Below, one piece after another: positions 22,987-32,535 of a stretch of DNA of 35,803 bases. Origin of the DNA: Bacteroidota bacterium (lineage in GTDB: Bacteria; Bacteroidota; Bacteroidia; Chitinophagales; Chitinophagaceae); NCBI GenBank assembly GCA_013287475.1, contig JABDDT010000029.1, positions 1 through 35,803 of the forward strand. Reading direction: 5' to 3'. Each line of letters opens with the position of its first letter. The first letter of the stretch is position 1. The notes beneath the pieces are model-generated. The model saw only the letters and a program-made list of their open reading frames with translations. It ran no database searches and was not told where the DNA came from. Made by a program: the position numbers and the translations under genes.

Positions 22987-23019
22987 TGCGAATCGCCTAT
23001 CTTGTATTAAATTAAAACG

Positions 23020-24015
23020 ATGGTACCGATTCGATGGGGCATATTAGGCTGCGGTAAAATATCCAGGAAATTTGCATCCGACCTGGCCCTGGTAGAAGGT
23101 GCAAAACTCATGGCGTTAGGCGCCAGGGAACTTTCTACTGCTCAGGAATTCGCAAGGGAATTTCCCGCTCCGCATGTACATGGCAGTTATGAGGAATTAG
23201 TATTGGATCCGGAAGTTGACGTAATTTATATTGGAACGCCGCATGGCCTTCATCGTGAACATACGTTGCTCTGTCTTAATCATGGAAAAGCCGTTCTGTG
23301 TGAAAAAGCCTTTGCTATAAATCTTCGGGAAGCCAAAGAAATGATTGACACGGCCCGTACCAAAAAAGTTTTTTTGATGGAAGCGCTCTGGTCAAAATTC
23401 CTTCCCCAGTATCAAAAAGTACAGGAACTTATTGCAGCGGGTGAGCTGGGAGAAATAAAAAATGTACTCATCGATTTTGGATTTATTCCACAAGCCCCTG
23501 TTCCATCCAGATTATATGATCCTGCCCTTGGAGGCGGCAGCCTGCTCGATATTGGAGTTTATAACGTATTCTTTGCGCTTTCTTTCCTCGGCAGGCCGGA
23601 TGAAATTGAAGCATCCATGACACCTGCAACTACCGGCGTTGATGAACAATGCGCCATGTTGTTCAAATATAAAAACGGCGCAATGGCCCAGCTTTTTTGT
23701 TCCTTGTCATCCAATCTTGGTACAGAAGCAGATATCGGCGGAACAAAAAACAGGATCAGGCTTACCAGCCGTTTTTATGCACCCAGTGCGAGAATAGAAT
23801 TGTATTCGGGAAGAGAAGAAACTAAACAATTTATTCCGGTAGACAAGGAACCCGGATCCGGCTATCAATACGAAGCACGCCATGTAGGCGAATGTTTGCA
23901 GAAAGGATTAATAGAAAGTCCGGTAATGACCCTCGACGATTCATTGTTACTGATGGAAACACTGGACCGCATCCGGGCTGTCGCAGGTATCCATTATGCG
24001 GTGGACAATCATTAG
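23020..24015 (+). CDS. Gfo/Idh/MocA-family oxidoreductase
   Basis: A 331-aa NAD(P)-dependent oxidoreductase. The Rossmann motif is at the N-terminus (RWGILGCGKISRKFASDL, GxGxxx). The conserved VDVIYIGTPHGLHREHTLLC and the E-K-A variant of the family's EKP motif (CEKAFAINLREAKEM) follow. The C-terminal domain has GGGSLLDIGVYNVFFALSFL with the conserved D-x-G-x-Y. The family includes trans-dihydrodiol dehydrogenases and sugar dehydrogenases; this subgroup is dimeric-dihydrodiol-dehydrogenase-like. Substrate unknown. A weak GC hairpin followed by T8 (about 24022-24044) lies after the stop and may weakly terminate transcription. Confidence 0.9.
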   Translation: MVPIRWGILGCGKISRKFASDLALVEGAKLMALGARELSTAQEFAREFPAPHVHGSYEELVLDPEVDVIYIGTPHGLHREHTLLCLNHGKAVLCEKAFAINLREAKEMIDTARTKKVFLMEALWSKFLPQYQKVQELIAAGELGEIKNVLIDFGFIPQAPVPSRLYDPALGGGSLLDIGVYNVFFALSFLGRPDEIEASMTPATTGVDEQCAMLFKYKNGAMAQLFCSLSSNLGTEADIGGTKNRIRLTSRFYAPSARIELYSGREETKQFIPVDKEPGSGYQYEARHVGECLQKGLIESPVMTLDDSLLLMETLDRIRAVAGIHYAVDNH

Positions 24016-24021
24016 AATCGC

Positions 24022-24044
24022 TGTCCCGCAACAGATTTTTTTTA
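24022..24044 (+). terminator. Weak intrinsic terminator candidate
   Basis: CTGT-CCCGCA-ACAG followed by A and T8 just after the Gfo/Idh/MocA stop. The stem is only 4 bp, so efficiency is doubtful. Confidence 0.3.
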
Positions 24045-24088
24045 TTATCATGAGCTTGGCACATTTAATATATCCCCTTTGACAACCA

Positions 24089-26350
24089 ATGAAGTTTCTA
24101 TTTACGATATTGATTGTTTGTGCAATCATGCCATGGACTTATTCACAGGATACAACAATAAGGAAGCCCAATCCAATAATAACGCTCACACATACAGATA
24201 CTATTCTATCTACCATCCCTGCAAAAATTAAAGAGATCCGGGCAATAAAGATCGAAAACCGGCTCAACATAGATGGAGTCCTCAATGAACCCGAATGGGC
24301 ACTGGCACCGGCTTCTCCGCATTTTATCCAGATAGAACCCGAGCAGGGAAAATCCGTTCATTTTGAAACAAAAATAAAAGTGCTGTATAATAAGGTCTAT
24401 TTATATGTCGGAATCATCGCACTGGATACGCTTGGTAAAAAAGCCATCATGGCCACCGATTTCATCCGTGATTTTGATATTACCAGGCACGACCTCGTTT
24501 CACTGGCATTCGACGGATTCAATGATCATCGCAATGCCATGTCTTTTGTAACCAATGCTTATGGTGTGCAAAAAGATCTTTTATCTTTTGATGATTTGTA
24601 TTATGATATCAATTGGGATGGCCTCTGGCGTGTAAGAACCAACAGGACAGATTCAGGGTGGACCGCGGAGATAGCCATTCCCTGGCAGACACTGCGATAT
24701 CCAAAATCAAAAGATAGTATTCAAAGCTGGGGTTTTAATGTGTATCGTAACCGCAGGCTTTCCAATGAAATCAGTGCTTTTTCTGAATTTCCCCACGCCT
24801 ATAGTTCGCTGCGCATGAATTATGCCGGTAAACTAACCAATCTCCAGCCCCCTCCGCCAAAACCAAATATCCGCTTTCAACCATATTTTCTTACCCAATA
24901 TGATCATGAACAGAATATTGATTCGGGCATATCCGGTGAAAATACATATGTAAAAGTCGGAGGGGATCTGAAATGGGCCATCAATACAAACACCATCCTT
25001 GACCTCACTGTTAATACAGATTTCGCACAGGCAGATGTTGACCAGCAGGTAAATAATACCACTCAATTCTCTGTTTTTTTTCCTGAGAAAAGACAATTTT
25101 TTCTGGAGAATGCTTCCCTCTTTGGTGTCAGTGTACAACAAACTCCTGATCAAGCCGGAGGCTCGATGCGTCTTCAACCATTTAATAGTCGCACCATCGG
25201 TCTTGACAGCAGTGGAAATCCTATTCCTATTATCGGGGGCGCCAGACTGGTTCACCGGTCAGACAAACTAAATTATGGCGCCATTGTTATGCGTCAGGGT
25301 AATTCTGGTGGATATCCGTTTACTGATTTTTTTGTTGGAAGACTATCGGAGAATTTCGGAGAGCTGAATCGTATAGGACTAATGACGACCATAAAGAATG
25401 ATGCACTCGGTTCAAGCGTCGAAAATACCGTCGATGCCTTTTTGCGATTCGGAAAAGCCAATTCAATCAATTCTATTTTTACCCACTCCTATTCAACGCA
25501 AACAGGTAAATCAGGATTTGCGGGAGCCGTACAATATTTTAATTCTACTAATCAGTGGAAAGTCTGGTGGACAGAATCCCTGGTAACTAAAAATTTCAAT
25601 CCGGAGATGGGCTTTGTTTCACGCAAAGATGTGATTGGAACAACACCGGGTATTTTCTATTATTATCGTGGCAAGAGCCTGCCTTTAAAAAAATATCTCC
25701 TGGCACTTGAACCCGGTTTCACTCCGGAGTTATACGTTCAGGCTTCTACCGGCAAACTCATCGAAGCTGATTATTATATCTTTCCTGTCTGGTTTAATTT
25801 TAAAAGCGGTGCATATTTTGGATATGGGTTCATTCCTACATATCAGAATTTAACTACACCCTTTCAGCCACTGGGGTTGACAATTTCGGTTGGAGAATAC
25901 CGTTATACACAACAACAGATCTGGTTCAGCAGTAATCCTTCGAAAATACTGAATCTGCAAATACTATATACCTGGGGACCCTATTATAATGGAAGATTAA
26001 ATTCGGGTGACTGGAAACTGCAGTTCGCTCCCATACCTTACATTTCCCTCACGGGAGAATTTAACCGGAACAGGTTCTCCGGTGTGGGTGAACTCCAAAC
26101 AAATTCAACCGTAGACCTCATTGTCCTGCAGGGAAGATTCGCACTTAATCCGAGGATACAACTGACAGCATTCTACCAGAAGAATACAGAAAACAGTTCG
26201 AATAATTATAATATTCGTTTCTCCTGGGAGTACCAACCCCTGTCTTATATTTATCTGATATTAAATCATCAGGGGTTCGAACCTGTTAATTCCAAAACGG
26301 TGTTTGCGGATAATGCGATTTTTAAAATCAATTACCTGAAACAATTTTAA
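24089..26350 (+). CDS. DUF5916 outer-membrane protein with N-terminal CBM9-like domain
   Basis: A 753-aa protein with Sec signal peptide (MKFLFTILIVCAIMPWTYSQ). Residues about 50-230 form a carbohydrate-binding family 9-like domain of the sort found before DUF5916: IENRLNIDGVLNEPEWALAP, LYVGIIALD and DSGWTAEIAIPWQTLRYP. Then comes the DUF5916 barrel-like part with NFAQAD-type motif (NTDFAQADVDQQVNNTTQFS, followed by FFPEKRQFFLENASLFGV). The C-terminus consists of alternating beta strands rich in aromatic residues and ends in a terminal Phe (INYLKQF*), as in outer-membrane beta-barrels. Role unknown. Its TAA stop lies within an AT-rich 7-bp array. Confidence 0.88.
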   Translation: MKFLFTILIVCAIMPWTYSQDTTIRKPNPIITLTHTDTILSTIPAKIKEIRAIKIENRLNIDGVLNEPEWALAPASPHFIQIEPEQGKSVHFETKIKVLYNKVYLYVGIIALDTLGKKAIMATDFIRDFDITRHDLVSLAFDGFNDHRNAMSFVTNAYGVQKDLLSFDDLYYDINWDGLWRVRTNRTDSGWTAEIAIPWQTLRYPKSKDSIQSWGFNVYRNRRLSNEISAFSEFPHAYSSLRMNYAGKLTNLQPPPPKPNIRFQPYFLTQYDHEQNIDSGISGENTYVKVGGDLKWAINTNTILDLTVNTDFAQADVDQQVNNTTQFSVFFPEKRQFFLENASLFGVSVQQTPDQAGGSMRLQPFNSRTIGLDSSGNPIPIIGGARLVHRSDKLNYGAIVMRQGNSGGYPFTDFFVGRLSENFGELNRIGLMTTIKNDALGSSVENTVDAFLRFGKANSINSIFTHSYSTQTGKSGFAGAVQYFNSTNQWKVWWTESLVTKNFNPEMGFVSRKDVIGTTPGIFYYYRGKSLPLKKYLLALEPGFTPELYVQASTGKLIEADYYIFPVWFNFKSGAYFGYGFIPTYQNLTTPFQPLGLTISVGEYRYTQQQIWFSSNPSKILNLQILYTWGPYYNGRLNSGDWKLQFAPIPYISLTGEFNRNRFSGVGELQTNSTVDLIVLQGRFALNPRIQLTAFYQKNTENSSNNYNIRFSWEYQPLSYIYLILNHQGFEPVNSKTVFADNAIFKINYLKQF

Positions 26351-26440
26351 TTATTAATTATCAATTATTAATTATCAATTATTAATTATTAACGGAATAA
26401 GATTGGCATTAATAATTAATACTTAATAATTAATAATTAC
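26347..26440. repeat. AT-rich 7-bp word fold-back between convergent genes
   Basis: Left arm 26347-26391 (words TTAATTA, TTATCAA, TTATTAA) and right arm about 26408-26440 pair over roughly 30 bp. The array contains the stop codons of both convergent genes: DUF5916 at 26348-26350 and phosphoglucomutase at 26437-26439. It may serve as an A/U-rich shared 3' end. Confidence 0.85.
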
Positions 26441-28077
26441 TTCAAAGCGCTATCGACAATTGTTTGCGCTTCCTGCAACATGAGGTTGAGATGCTCACGA
26501 CCCAAAAAGCTTTCTGCATAAATTTTATAGATGTCTTCCGTGCCGGAAGGTCTTGCTGCAATCCATCCATTTTCAGTTTCAAGTTTGATGCCTCCGATGG
26601 AGGCATGGTTGCCGGGTGCTTTTGTCAGAATGCCAGTAATTGTTTCACCCGCCATTGTTTTCTGCGTGATCTGTTCCGGACTCAGTTTGGAGAGCTTGGC
26701 TTTTTGTTCGGCATTTGCCTTTGCTTCCACCCTGTCATAAGTTGAATGACCCAGTTCATCTGCCAGGGCTTTGTATATTTCTCCCGGATCTTTCTGCAAA
26801 GTTGCCGTCATTTCAGCAGCAAGCAATGCCGGAATAAATCCGTCCTTATCTGTGGTCCATACTTCCCCATTTAGGCTGCAGAAACTGGCGCCTGCACTTT
26901 CTTCGCCGACAAATCCAAGTGATCCGTCTATGAGTCCGTCCACAAACCACTTGAAACCAACAGGAACTTCATATAACGGATGATTTAGTTTTTTTGTAAC
27001 GCGATCGATCATGCGGCTGCTTACCAGCGTTTTTCCAATGGAGACCCCGGGTTTCCATGAAGGCCGGTACTGCAGTAAATAAAAAATACAGGTTGCCAGG
27101 TAATGATTGGGTGGCACCAGTCCCACACTTTTTGTTACAATTCCATGCCGGTCATGATCGGTATCGCATGCAACAGAAATATCAAACTTATCCTTCATGC
27201 CGATCAGTCTTTGCATGGCATACGATGAAGAAGGATCCATCCTGATTTTCCCATCCCAATCGACCGACATGAACCTGAATGTAGGATCCACAATATCACT
27301 GACCACATGCAGGTTTAATTTATATTTCTCTGCAATCGGTGCCCAGTAGTGAACACCGGCACCGCCCAATGGATCCGCACCGATACTGATCCTGGAATCA
27401 CGGATGATATCCATGTTCAGTACATTTTTAAGATCATTCACGTAATGGTTTAAATAATCGAACCGATGGGTAGTGGAAACACGCAATGCTTTTTCATAAC
27501 GCATTCTCAAAACGCCTTTCAGTTTATTTTCTAAAAACTCATTTGCTTTTATCTCCACCCAGGAAGTAATTTCTGTACCTGCCGGACCGCCATTCGTAGG
27601 ATTATACTTAAAACCTCCATCATCCGGCGGATTATGGGAAGGTGTGATCACGATTCCATCGGCAAGACCCTTCTCACGTCCCTTATTGTAAGTGAGTATC
27701 GCATGCGAGACTGCCGGCGTGGGTGTATACTCATTATTTTCAGCAATCATAACCTCCACTTCATTGCCCGCGAGAACTTCCAGAGCAGTAACTGCTGCAG
27801 GCTCTGAAAGTGCATGCGTATCGATGCCAAGAAAAAGAGGTCCCTCAATACCATTTTGTTTTCTATACAAACAGATTGCCTGCGTGATGGCAAGGATATG
27901 CCATTCATTAAATGAATTTGAAAAAGAAGAACCGCGATGACCAGAAGTGCCAAAACTGACTTTCTGGGCAGGCACAGAAACATCGGGCTGCTGTGCATAA
28001 TATGCAGTAATTAATCTTGGAATATTTACCAGGATGGAAGGATCGGCTGGTTTGCCGGCAGCAGGACTTATATTCAT
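26437..28077 (-). CDS. pgm: Phosphoglucomutase (alpha-D-glucose phosphate-specific)
   Basis: A 546-aa enzyme, the same length as E. coli Pgm, interconverting glucose 1-phosphate and glucose 6-phosphate in the cytoplasm (EC 5.4.2.2). The substrate loop FGTSGHRGS is at about 42-50. The phosphorylated Ser147 is in ITPSHNPPDDGGFKYNP. The Mg2+-binding loop is CDTDHDRHGIV, the sugar-recognition loop GFVGEESAGASF, and the phosphate-binding loop AARPSGTEDIYKIY close to the C-terminus. All domains are intact. It lies 21 bp after the GH127 gene, so the two are probably co-transcribed and linked to sugar use. No -7 box is seen immediately upstream. Confidence 0.96.
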   Translation of the reverse strand: MNISPAAGKPADPSILVNIPRLITAYYAQQPDVSVPAQKVSFGTSGHRGSSFSNSFNEWHILAITQAICLYRKQNGIEGPLFLGIDTHALSEPAAVTALEVLAGNEVEVMIAENNEYTPTPAVSHAILTYNKGREKGLADGIVITPSHNPPDDGGFKYNPTNGGPAGTEITSWVEIKANEFLENKLKGVLRMRYEKALRVSTTHRFDYLNHYVNDLKNVLNMDIIRDSRISIGADPLGGAGVHYWAPIAEKYKLNLHVVSDIVDPTFRFMSVDWDGKIRMDPSSSYAMQRLIGMKDKFDISVACDTDHDRHGIVTKSVGLVPPNHYLATCIFYLLQYRPSWKPGVSIGKTLVSSRMIDRVTKKLNHPLYEVPVGFKWFVDGLIDGSLGFVGEESAGASFCSLNGEVWTTDKDGFIPALLAAEMTATLQKDPGEIYKALADELGHSTYDRVEAKANAEQKAKLSKLSPEQITQKTMAGETITGILTKAPGNHASIGGIKLETENGWIAARPSGTEDIYKIYAESFLGREHLNLMLQEAQTIVDSALK

Positions 28078-28098
28078 GGTAATTTATTTTTTAAAGAT

Positions 28099-30057
28099 TC
28101 AGTCACCTGCATTCAAAGCAACAGACGTGATTTTTTCCGGTAGCCAGACACGCATGGAATTCGCACCACGGTTTGCCCAGGTATAATAAGGAATGGCGGT
28201 GATTTTCTCCTGTTGAATTTTTATTCCATCACCACCCTCAGTAGGTACAGATAATTCTGCATTCCCCTGCAAGGCAATCACCGGTTCATTCAGGATCTTA
28301 TATGTTACGGCTTTAAAAACTGTATTAGGTTTTATTAAAACATTCCAAACGGAACCCACGTTATCTGCACCTTCAACACAATATATTAAGGGACCCCGCT
28401 GAAGTGCAATCAGGTTTATATCGTTACGGAGACTGTCCATCGCGCGGATGCGAAGCGTTTCCATCGGAAAAGAAAAACTGACCTGATCACCTTTTTTCCA
28501 AATCCTATCAATCGAAACATATCCATTTTCAATTTTTGTTTGAACCATTTCTCCATTAACCATAAACCAAATACGCTTCGGCTTATCATCGATGAAACGA
28601 TAAAGTGCGCCCGGAGAAGCCTCACCGCTTGCCCATCCGGGAACCCGAATAATAACTGAAAATTTTTCCCTGGTATCAGGATCTATCTTAAGCACAACTT
28701 TCCCATCCCAGGGATAGTTGGTTTCAGTGGCAACCGACACACTATCCTTTCCCATGGCCATGCGGGTATTACTGTTGACAAAAAGATTTATCCAGATACC
28801 CTCTTCAGATTTTCCATAAATATAATTTCCAAGGGAGGCGACAAGTCTTGCAATATTCGCAGGGCAACAGGCTGTTCCAAACCAGGCGCTGCGGGTATTC
28901 TGTCCCATCGAAGCCAGCGGATTATCATAGAAAAAACGGTCACCGCTCAGGCTAAGTCCGTCAAGGGCCGCATTGTATAAACTTTTTTCCAGCACATCCA
29001 CATATCGGCCGTCTCCTGAAAGCTGTGCCATGCGCTGGTTCCAGAAGACCATACCTACGGAAGCACAGGTTTCGCAATAGGCCGACTGATTGGGAAGATC
29101 ATAATCATGAGTAAATCCTTCGTTGTTCCCGGAAGATCCGATGCCACCCGTCAGGTACATATTTCGTTGCACCACATCTTCCCAAACTGATTTCATGGCA
29201 TTCATGTATGCCAGGTCGCCTGTTAAAGAACCAACATCTGCGGCTCCGGTATATAAGTACATGGCGCGCACTGCATGGCCGGTAATATTTTTTTGATCTT
29301 TAACAGGAAGAACATCCTGCCAGTATTCTGAATTTCCCCATTGACTGTGTGGCTTTCCTCGTTGCTGCAGGTACCAGTCCGCCAGCTTCAGGTAACGGTC
29401 ATTGTTAGTAACACGATAAAGCTTTACAAGTGCGAGTTCAATTTCTTCATGTCCGCTGAACCATGTTTTGTTTCCTAATCTGAATGTACTGTCGATATGA
29501 TTAGCCAAACGGATCGCCACATTTAATAAACTTGTTTTTCCCGTTGCATTATAATAAGCAACAGCAGCTTCAATTAAATGACCTGCATTATAGTCTTCGT
29601 GTTTTTCAACTTCTGTCCATCGCCTGTCGATTCCGTTTAAAGTAAAATAAGTATTCAGATAACCATCGGGTAACTGGGCGGCTGCAATTTTTTCTATCCA
29701 TTCATCCGCTTTTCTTTCCAGTGCGGTATCATGACTTGTACTGATGGAATAGCTCATCGCTTCCAGGGCCTTATATACATCACTGTCATCATAATAAATA
29801 CCCTCATGCTTTTCTCCTTTCTTCCTGGCAACTTTTTCAAAATTCCTGATACGGGGTGTAGCTGTTTCGGTCTGGTAAATACAGGCCTGAAGTGTTTTTG
29901 TAGCAACGAGGTCCATTTTAGGTTTCCAGAACCGGTCGGTTATATTCACTTTGGAGAAATTGATGAATTCAAACTTCTCCATAGGCGTCTGGGCGAAGGC
30001 AGACTGGCCAATCACAGATGCAGAGAGTAAAATCAGGTTCCGGCAAAGCATTATCAT
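28099..30057 (-). CDS. GH127 beta-L-arabinofuranosidase-like hydrolase
   Basis: A 652-aa secreted glycosidase with signal peptide (MIMLCRNLILLSASVIGQSA, cleavage near FAQ; a Met at position 3 is an alternative start). The (alpha/alpha)6-barrel carries the Zn2+-thiolate site known from the Bifidobacterium enzyme HypBA1: Glu-x-Cys in AYCETCASVG, and the double Cys in FGTACCPANIAR, the first of which is the nucleophile. KKGEKHEGIYYDDSDVYKAL and EDYNAGHLIEAAVAYYNATG are further family segments. C-terminal beta-sandwich domains follow. It should release L-arabinofuranose from plant-type glycans in the periplasm, though family members vary in substrate. It is followed by phosphoglucomutase after 21 bp. 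Confidence 0.92.
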   Translation of the reverse strand: MIMLCRNLILLSASVIGQSAFAQTPMEKFEFINFSKVNITDRFWKPKMDLVATKTLQACIYQTETATPRIRNFEKVARKKGEKHEGIYYDDSDVYKALEAMSYSISTSHDTALERKADEWIEKIAAAQLPDGYLNTYFTLNGIDRRWTEVEKHEDYNAGHLIEAAVAYYNATGKTSLLNVAIRLANHIDSTFRLGNKTWFSGHEEIELALVKLYRVTNNDRYLKLADWYLQQRGKPHSQWGNSEYWQDVLPVKDQKNITGHAVRAMYLYTGAADVGSLTGDLAYMNAMKSVWEDVVQRNMYLTGGIGSSGNNEGFTHDYDLPNQSAYCETCASVGMVFWNQRMAQLSGDGRYVDVLEKSLYNAALDGLSLSGDRFFYDNPLASMGQNTRSAWFGTACCPANIARLVASLGNYIYGKSEEGIWINLFVNSNTRMAMGKDSVSVATETNYPWDGKVVLKIDPDTREKFSVIIRVPGWASGEASPGALYRFIDDKPKRIWFMVNGEMVQTKIENGYVSIDRIWKKGDQVSFSFPMETLRIRAMDSLRNDINLIALQRGPLIYCVEGADNVGSVWNVLIKPNTVFKAVTYKILNEPVIALQGNAELSVPTEGGDGIKIQQEKITAIPYYTWANRGANSMRVWLPEKITSVALNAGD

Positions 30058-30143
30058 AGTTACTAAAATCCCCTCATCACAAAAAATATAAATTATCCGC
30101 GCCAGACTGAAAAACCGAAAATTTTATATATTGGGATAATTCT

Positions 30144-30151
30144 TATATTTA
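30144..30151 (+). promoter_or_regulatory. Possible -7 box (TATATTTA) of the DUF3179/CMD gene group
   Basis: TATATTTA differs from TAnnTTTG only at the last base and lies 17 bp upstream of the ATG at 30168, the first gene of the long plus-strand group. No clear -33. Confidence 0.4.
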
Positions 30152-30167
30152 CCCAACTAACTATTGC

Positions 30168-30722
30168 ATGAGAAAGTCCGTTTCCATCATACTGCTGCTT
30201 GTTCTCCTTTTCAATATGATCGGATACCGTGCCTGGTTCTATTATGCTGAAAAGAAGGCGGATGCTGCCATGGAAGCACGGATCGACAAAGACCAGTATG
30301 ACGATAATGATCTCATCACTCTTCAGATTCCACTTTACAACCCTTATCAGCTTGAACAAAAAACTTTTGAACGCGCTAATGGCGAAGTGAATATTAATGG
30401 GAAGACATTTAAATATGTAAAGCGTAAAGTCTCTGATGGCAACCTGATTTTACTCTGCCTCGCTGATAACCATAAGACTGTTTTGAAGAAAGCAAGAACT
30501 AATTATGAAAATGTGGCAAATGATTTAACAACCAATGGTAAAAATTCCGGTCGCCCGGGCACACTGAAGAGTTTTGGTGGAAGCGACTATATCTGTCAGT
30601 ATGGGAGTATGGGAGTATGGGAGTATGGGAATATTGTCATTCAATTTGCCGCGTTCCAAACTTTGAACTTCACTGACCCACACATAGCTATACCAGGCAA
30701 ACCACCTCAATTATCTGTCTGA
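30168..30722 (+). CDS. Small membrane-anchored protein, function unknown, with an in-frame 8-bp repeat insertion
   Basis: A 184-aa protein with an N-terminal hydrophobic helix (MRKSVSIILLLVLLFNMIGY) followed by a periplasmic-type domain with charged and beta-like stretches (VNINGKTFKYVKRKVSDGNL). I recognise no domain. Residues about 144-155 (QYGSMGVWEYGN) are encoded by three to four copies of the octamer GGGAGTAT (30598-30634). Three units are 24 bp, so the frame is kept. The last ~30 residues may also be degraded relative to the ancestral protein. It is the first gene of the plus-strand group that continues with the DUF3179 gene 42 bp downstream. Confidence 0.75.
   Translation: MRKSVSIILLLVLLFNMIGYRAWFYYAEKKADAAMEARIDKDQYDDNDLITLQIPLYNPYQLEQKTFERANGEVNINGKTFKYVKRKVSDGNLILLCLADNHKTVLKKARTNYENVANDLTTNGKNSGRPGTLKSFGGSDYICQYGSMGVWEYGNIVIQFAAFQTLNFTDPHIAIPGKPPQLSV
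30598..30634. repeat. 8-bp word array GGGAGTAT inside a coding sequence
   Basis: Four to four and a half tandem octamers (GGGAGTAT, last one GGGAATAT). This is the only array of the window placed fully within an open gene. It has no mirrored arm. Its word is one or two bases from the AGTATAAG and GTGTGGTA octamers elsewhere. Confidence 0.92.
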
Positions 30723-30764
30723 ACCCTGACCGTTCTTTATTTTCCATTTATCTAAATACTGTCT

Positions 30765-31955
30765 ATGTCACGATTATTTCTGATAATCGGCATTCTTCTG
30801 TTATTAACTACAGAAATATTGCGCGTTTATTTTATCATGCCCTTCCCGGGTAGTCAGCACTCCAATAGTATTGACATCGCATATTTTATCGAAAAATATA
30901 AATGGATCCTTCGCATCATAGGAATTTTGCTGGTGGCCGCGCCTTTATACCGGATCTTCTCAGGCAAGGGAAAAATATTCCTGAAGATCCTGTTATCGCT
31001 GGTCATCATTCTGTATATTATGATCTTTTTCTTTTTCAATTTCAGGTTTGAAGCAGACAAAATGTTTTATCAGCCTTCCATTAAAAACTTTTCCGCCGCA
31101 GCAGAAAATAAAATAGATTCCGATAAACTGGTAATCGGCATCGAAATAAATGGTCAGTCAAGGGCCTACCCTATTCAAATTATCGGTTATCATCACCAGG
31201 TAAGGGATACCGTTGGAAACAGGCCGGTTATGATTACCTACTGCACTGTTTGCAGAACGGGAAGAGTATATAGTCCCGTGGTGAATGGAAAACCTGAAAA
31301 ATTCCGTTTGGTGGGAATGGATCATTTCAATGCGATGTTTGAAGATTCCGCTACGAAGAGTTGGTGGCAACAGGCAACCGGTGTTGCTATTGCGGGTCCT
31401 TTGAAGGGATTTCATCTTTCAGAAATACCTTCCCATCAGGCTTCTCTCTCTTCCTGGCTGCGCCTGCATCCTAATTCTACCGTTCTTCAGCCGGATTCCA
31501 ATTTTAAAGAAGAATATGATGATCTCGCTGATTTTGATAAGGGAACAATCAAGGGTCACCTGGAAAAAAGAGATTCTGCATCCTGGAAAATGAAATCATG
31601 GGTGGTCGGAGTAAAAACGAATGGTTTCGAAAAAGCCTATGACTGGAACGACCTGCTGAAGAATTATTTTATTCAGGATACCATTGGAAAATTTCCGGTT
31701 TTACTGATGCTCGAAAATGACACAAGCAGCTTTCATGTATTTAGCCGGGACATGCAGGGTAGAATACTTTTCTTCACACTGGACAAAACAGCTGCCCAAC
31801 TAAGCGATTCCAATACCCATTCCATCTGGACGCCCGATGGTCTCTGTATAAGCGGGCCTTTAAAAGATGCAAAACTCCGGCCGCTGGCGGCATACCAGGA
31901 GTTCTGGCATTCCTGGGAAAATTTTCATCCAAACACATCTCAATATAAACCATAG
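30765..31955 (+). CDS. DUF3179 domain membrane protein
   Basis: A 396-aa protein. Three hydrophobic helices occupy the first ~95 residues (about 3-25, 45-63, 69-92). The DUF3179 domain follows: residues about 121-150 (DSDKLVIGIEINGQSRAYPI) and then the signature RPVMITYCTVCRTGRVYSPV, whose C-x2-C pair takes the place of the family's usual TYCPLC. WWQQATGVAIAGPLKG and the C-terminal half continue the family pattern. DUF3179 proteins have no established biochemical role. The first CMD gene begins 3 bp after its stop, so they are surely co-transcribed. Confidence 0.88.
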   Translation: MSRLFLIIGILLLLTTEILRVYFIMPFPGSQHSNSIDIAYFIEKYKWILRIIGILLVAAPLYRIFSGKGKIFLKILLSLVIILYIMIFFFFNFRFEADKMFYQPSIKNFSAAAENKIDSDKLVIGIEINGQSRAYPIQIIGYHHQVRDTVGNRPVMITYCTVCRTGRVYSPVVNGKPEKFRLVGMDHFNAMFEDSATKSWWQQATGVAIAGPLKGFHLSEIPSHQASLSSWLRLHPNSTVLQPDSNFKEEYDDLADFDKGTIKGHLEKRDSASWKMKSWVVGVKTNGFEKAYDWNDLLKNYFIQDTIGKFPVLLMLENDTSSFHVFSRDMQGRILFFTLDKTAAQLSDSNTHSIWTPDGLCISGPLKDAKLRPLAAYQEFWHSWENFHPNTSQYKP

Positions 31956-31958
31956 AAT

Positions 31959-32531
31959 ATGGCATACATCCAATTGAATAATGGCTTACCGGGTATTACA
32001 GGATTGCTGGAAAATCGCGTGGATACAGCCGCACCTATCCGCGAACTCACACAGATACTTTTGCGTGGAAAGAGTACGCTGACGGAAATGGAAAGAGAAC
32101 TCATCGCCACCATCGTTTCTTTTAAAAATGAATGCCGGTTTTGTACGAAAGCACATGCCGCAACGGTGATCGCCCTCGGCGGAAGTAAGGAATTGCTGGA
32201 TACAGTATATCATGATCTCGAAAATGCTCAACTCTCTGAAAAAATGAAATCACTCCTCGTGATCGGATCAAAAGTGCAGGAGATCGGTAAAGCTGTTCTG
32301 CCGGAACATATTGAACGCGCTAAAAAAGCGGGAGCAACGGACAAGGAGATTCACGACACGGTACTGATTGCAGCACTTTTTTGTCTGTACAACAGATACG
32401 TGGACGGAATGGGAGCTTATTGTCCCGAGGATCCCGCCTATTATCAGAAACTCGCAGCAAGACTGACAACGATCGGGTACGACCGACCAAAAGATGCAAT
32501 GGCAAGAAAAGGAGAAGAAAGTTTTAAATAG
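31959..32531 (+). CDS. AhpD/carboxymuconolactone-decarboxylase-like protein, paralogue 1
   Basis: A 190-aa alpha-helical protein of the AhpD/CMD superfamily (peroxidase-related subgroup). The redox/catalytic motif E47-x11-C59-x2-C62-x3-H66 is complete (CRFCTKAHA). Family-typical segments follow: SEKMKSLLVIGSKVQEIGKA and KAGATDKEIHDTVLIAALFC, then NRYVDGMGAYCP. AhpD uses this motif to reduce the peroxiredoxin AhpC or as a peroxidase itself; CMD enzymes decarboxylate lactones. The gene starts 3 bp after the DUF3179 stop, and the MFS gene begins 4 bp after its end. It is the most divergent of the four copies here. Confidence 0.92.
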   Translation: MAYIQLNNGLPGITGLLENRVDTAAPIRELTQILLRGKSTLTEMERELIATIVSFKNECRFCTKAHAATVIALGGSKELLDTVYHDLENAQLSEKMKSLLVIGSKVQEIGKAVLPEHIERAKKAGATDKEIHDTVLIAALFCLYNRYVDGMGAYCPEDPAYYQKLAARLTTIGYDRPKDAMARKGEESFK

Positions 32532-32535
32532 AACC

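Noticed and set aside
32494..32535. Longer MFS protein starting inside CMD paralogue 1
   Set aside because: The ATG at 32536 lies 4 bp after the upstream stop and begins a normal MFS N-terminus; the longer form would add a basic stretch read from the end of the other gene.
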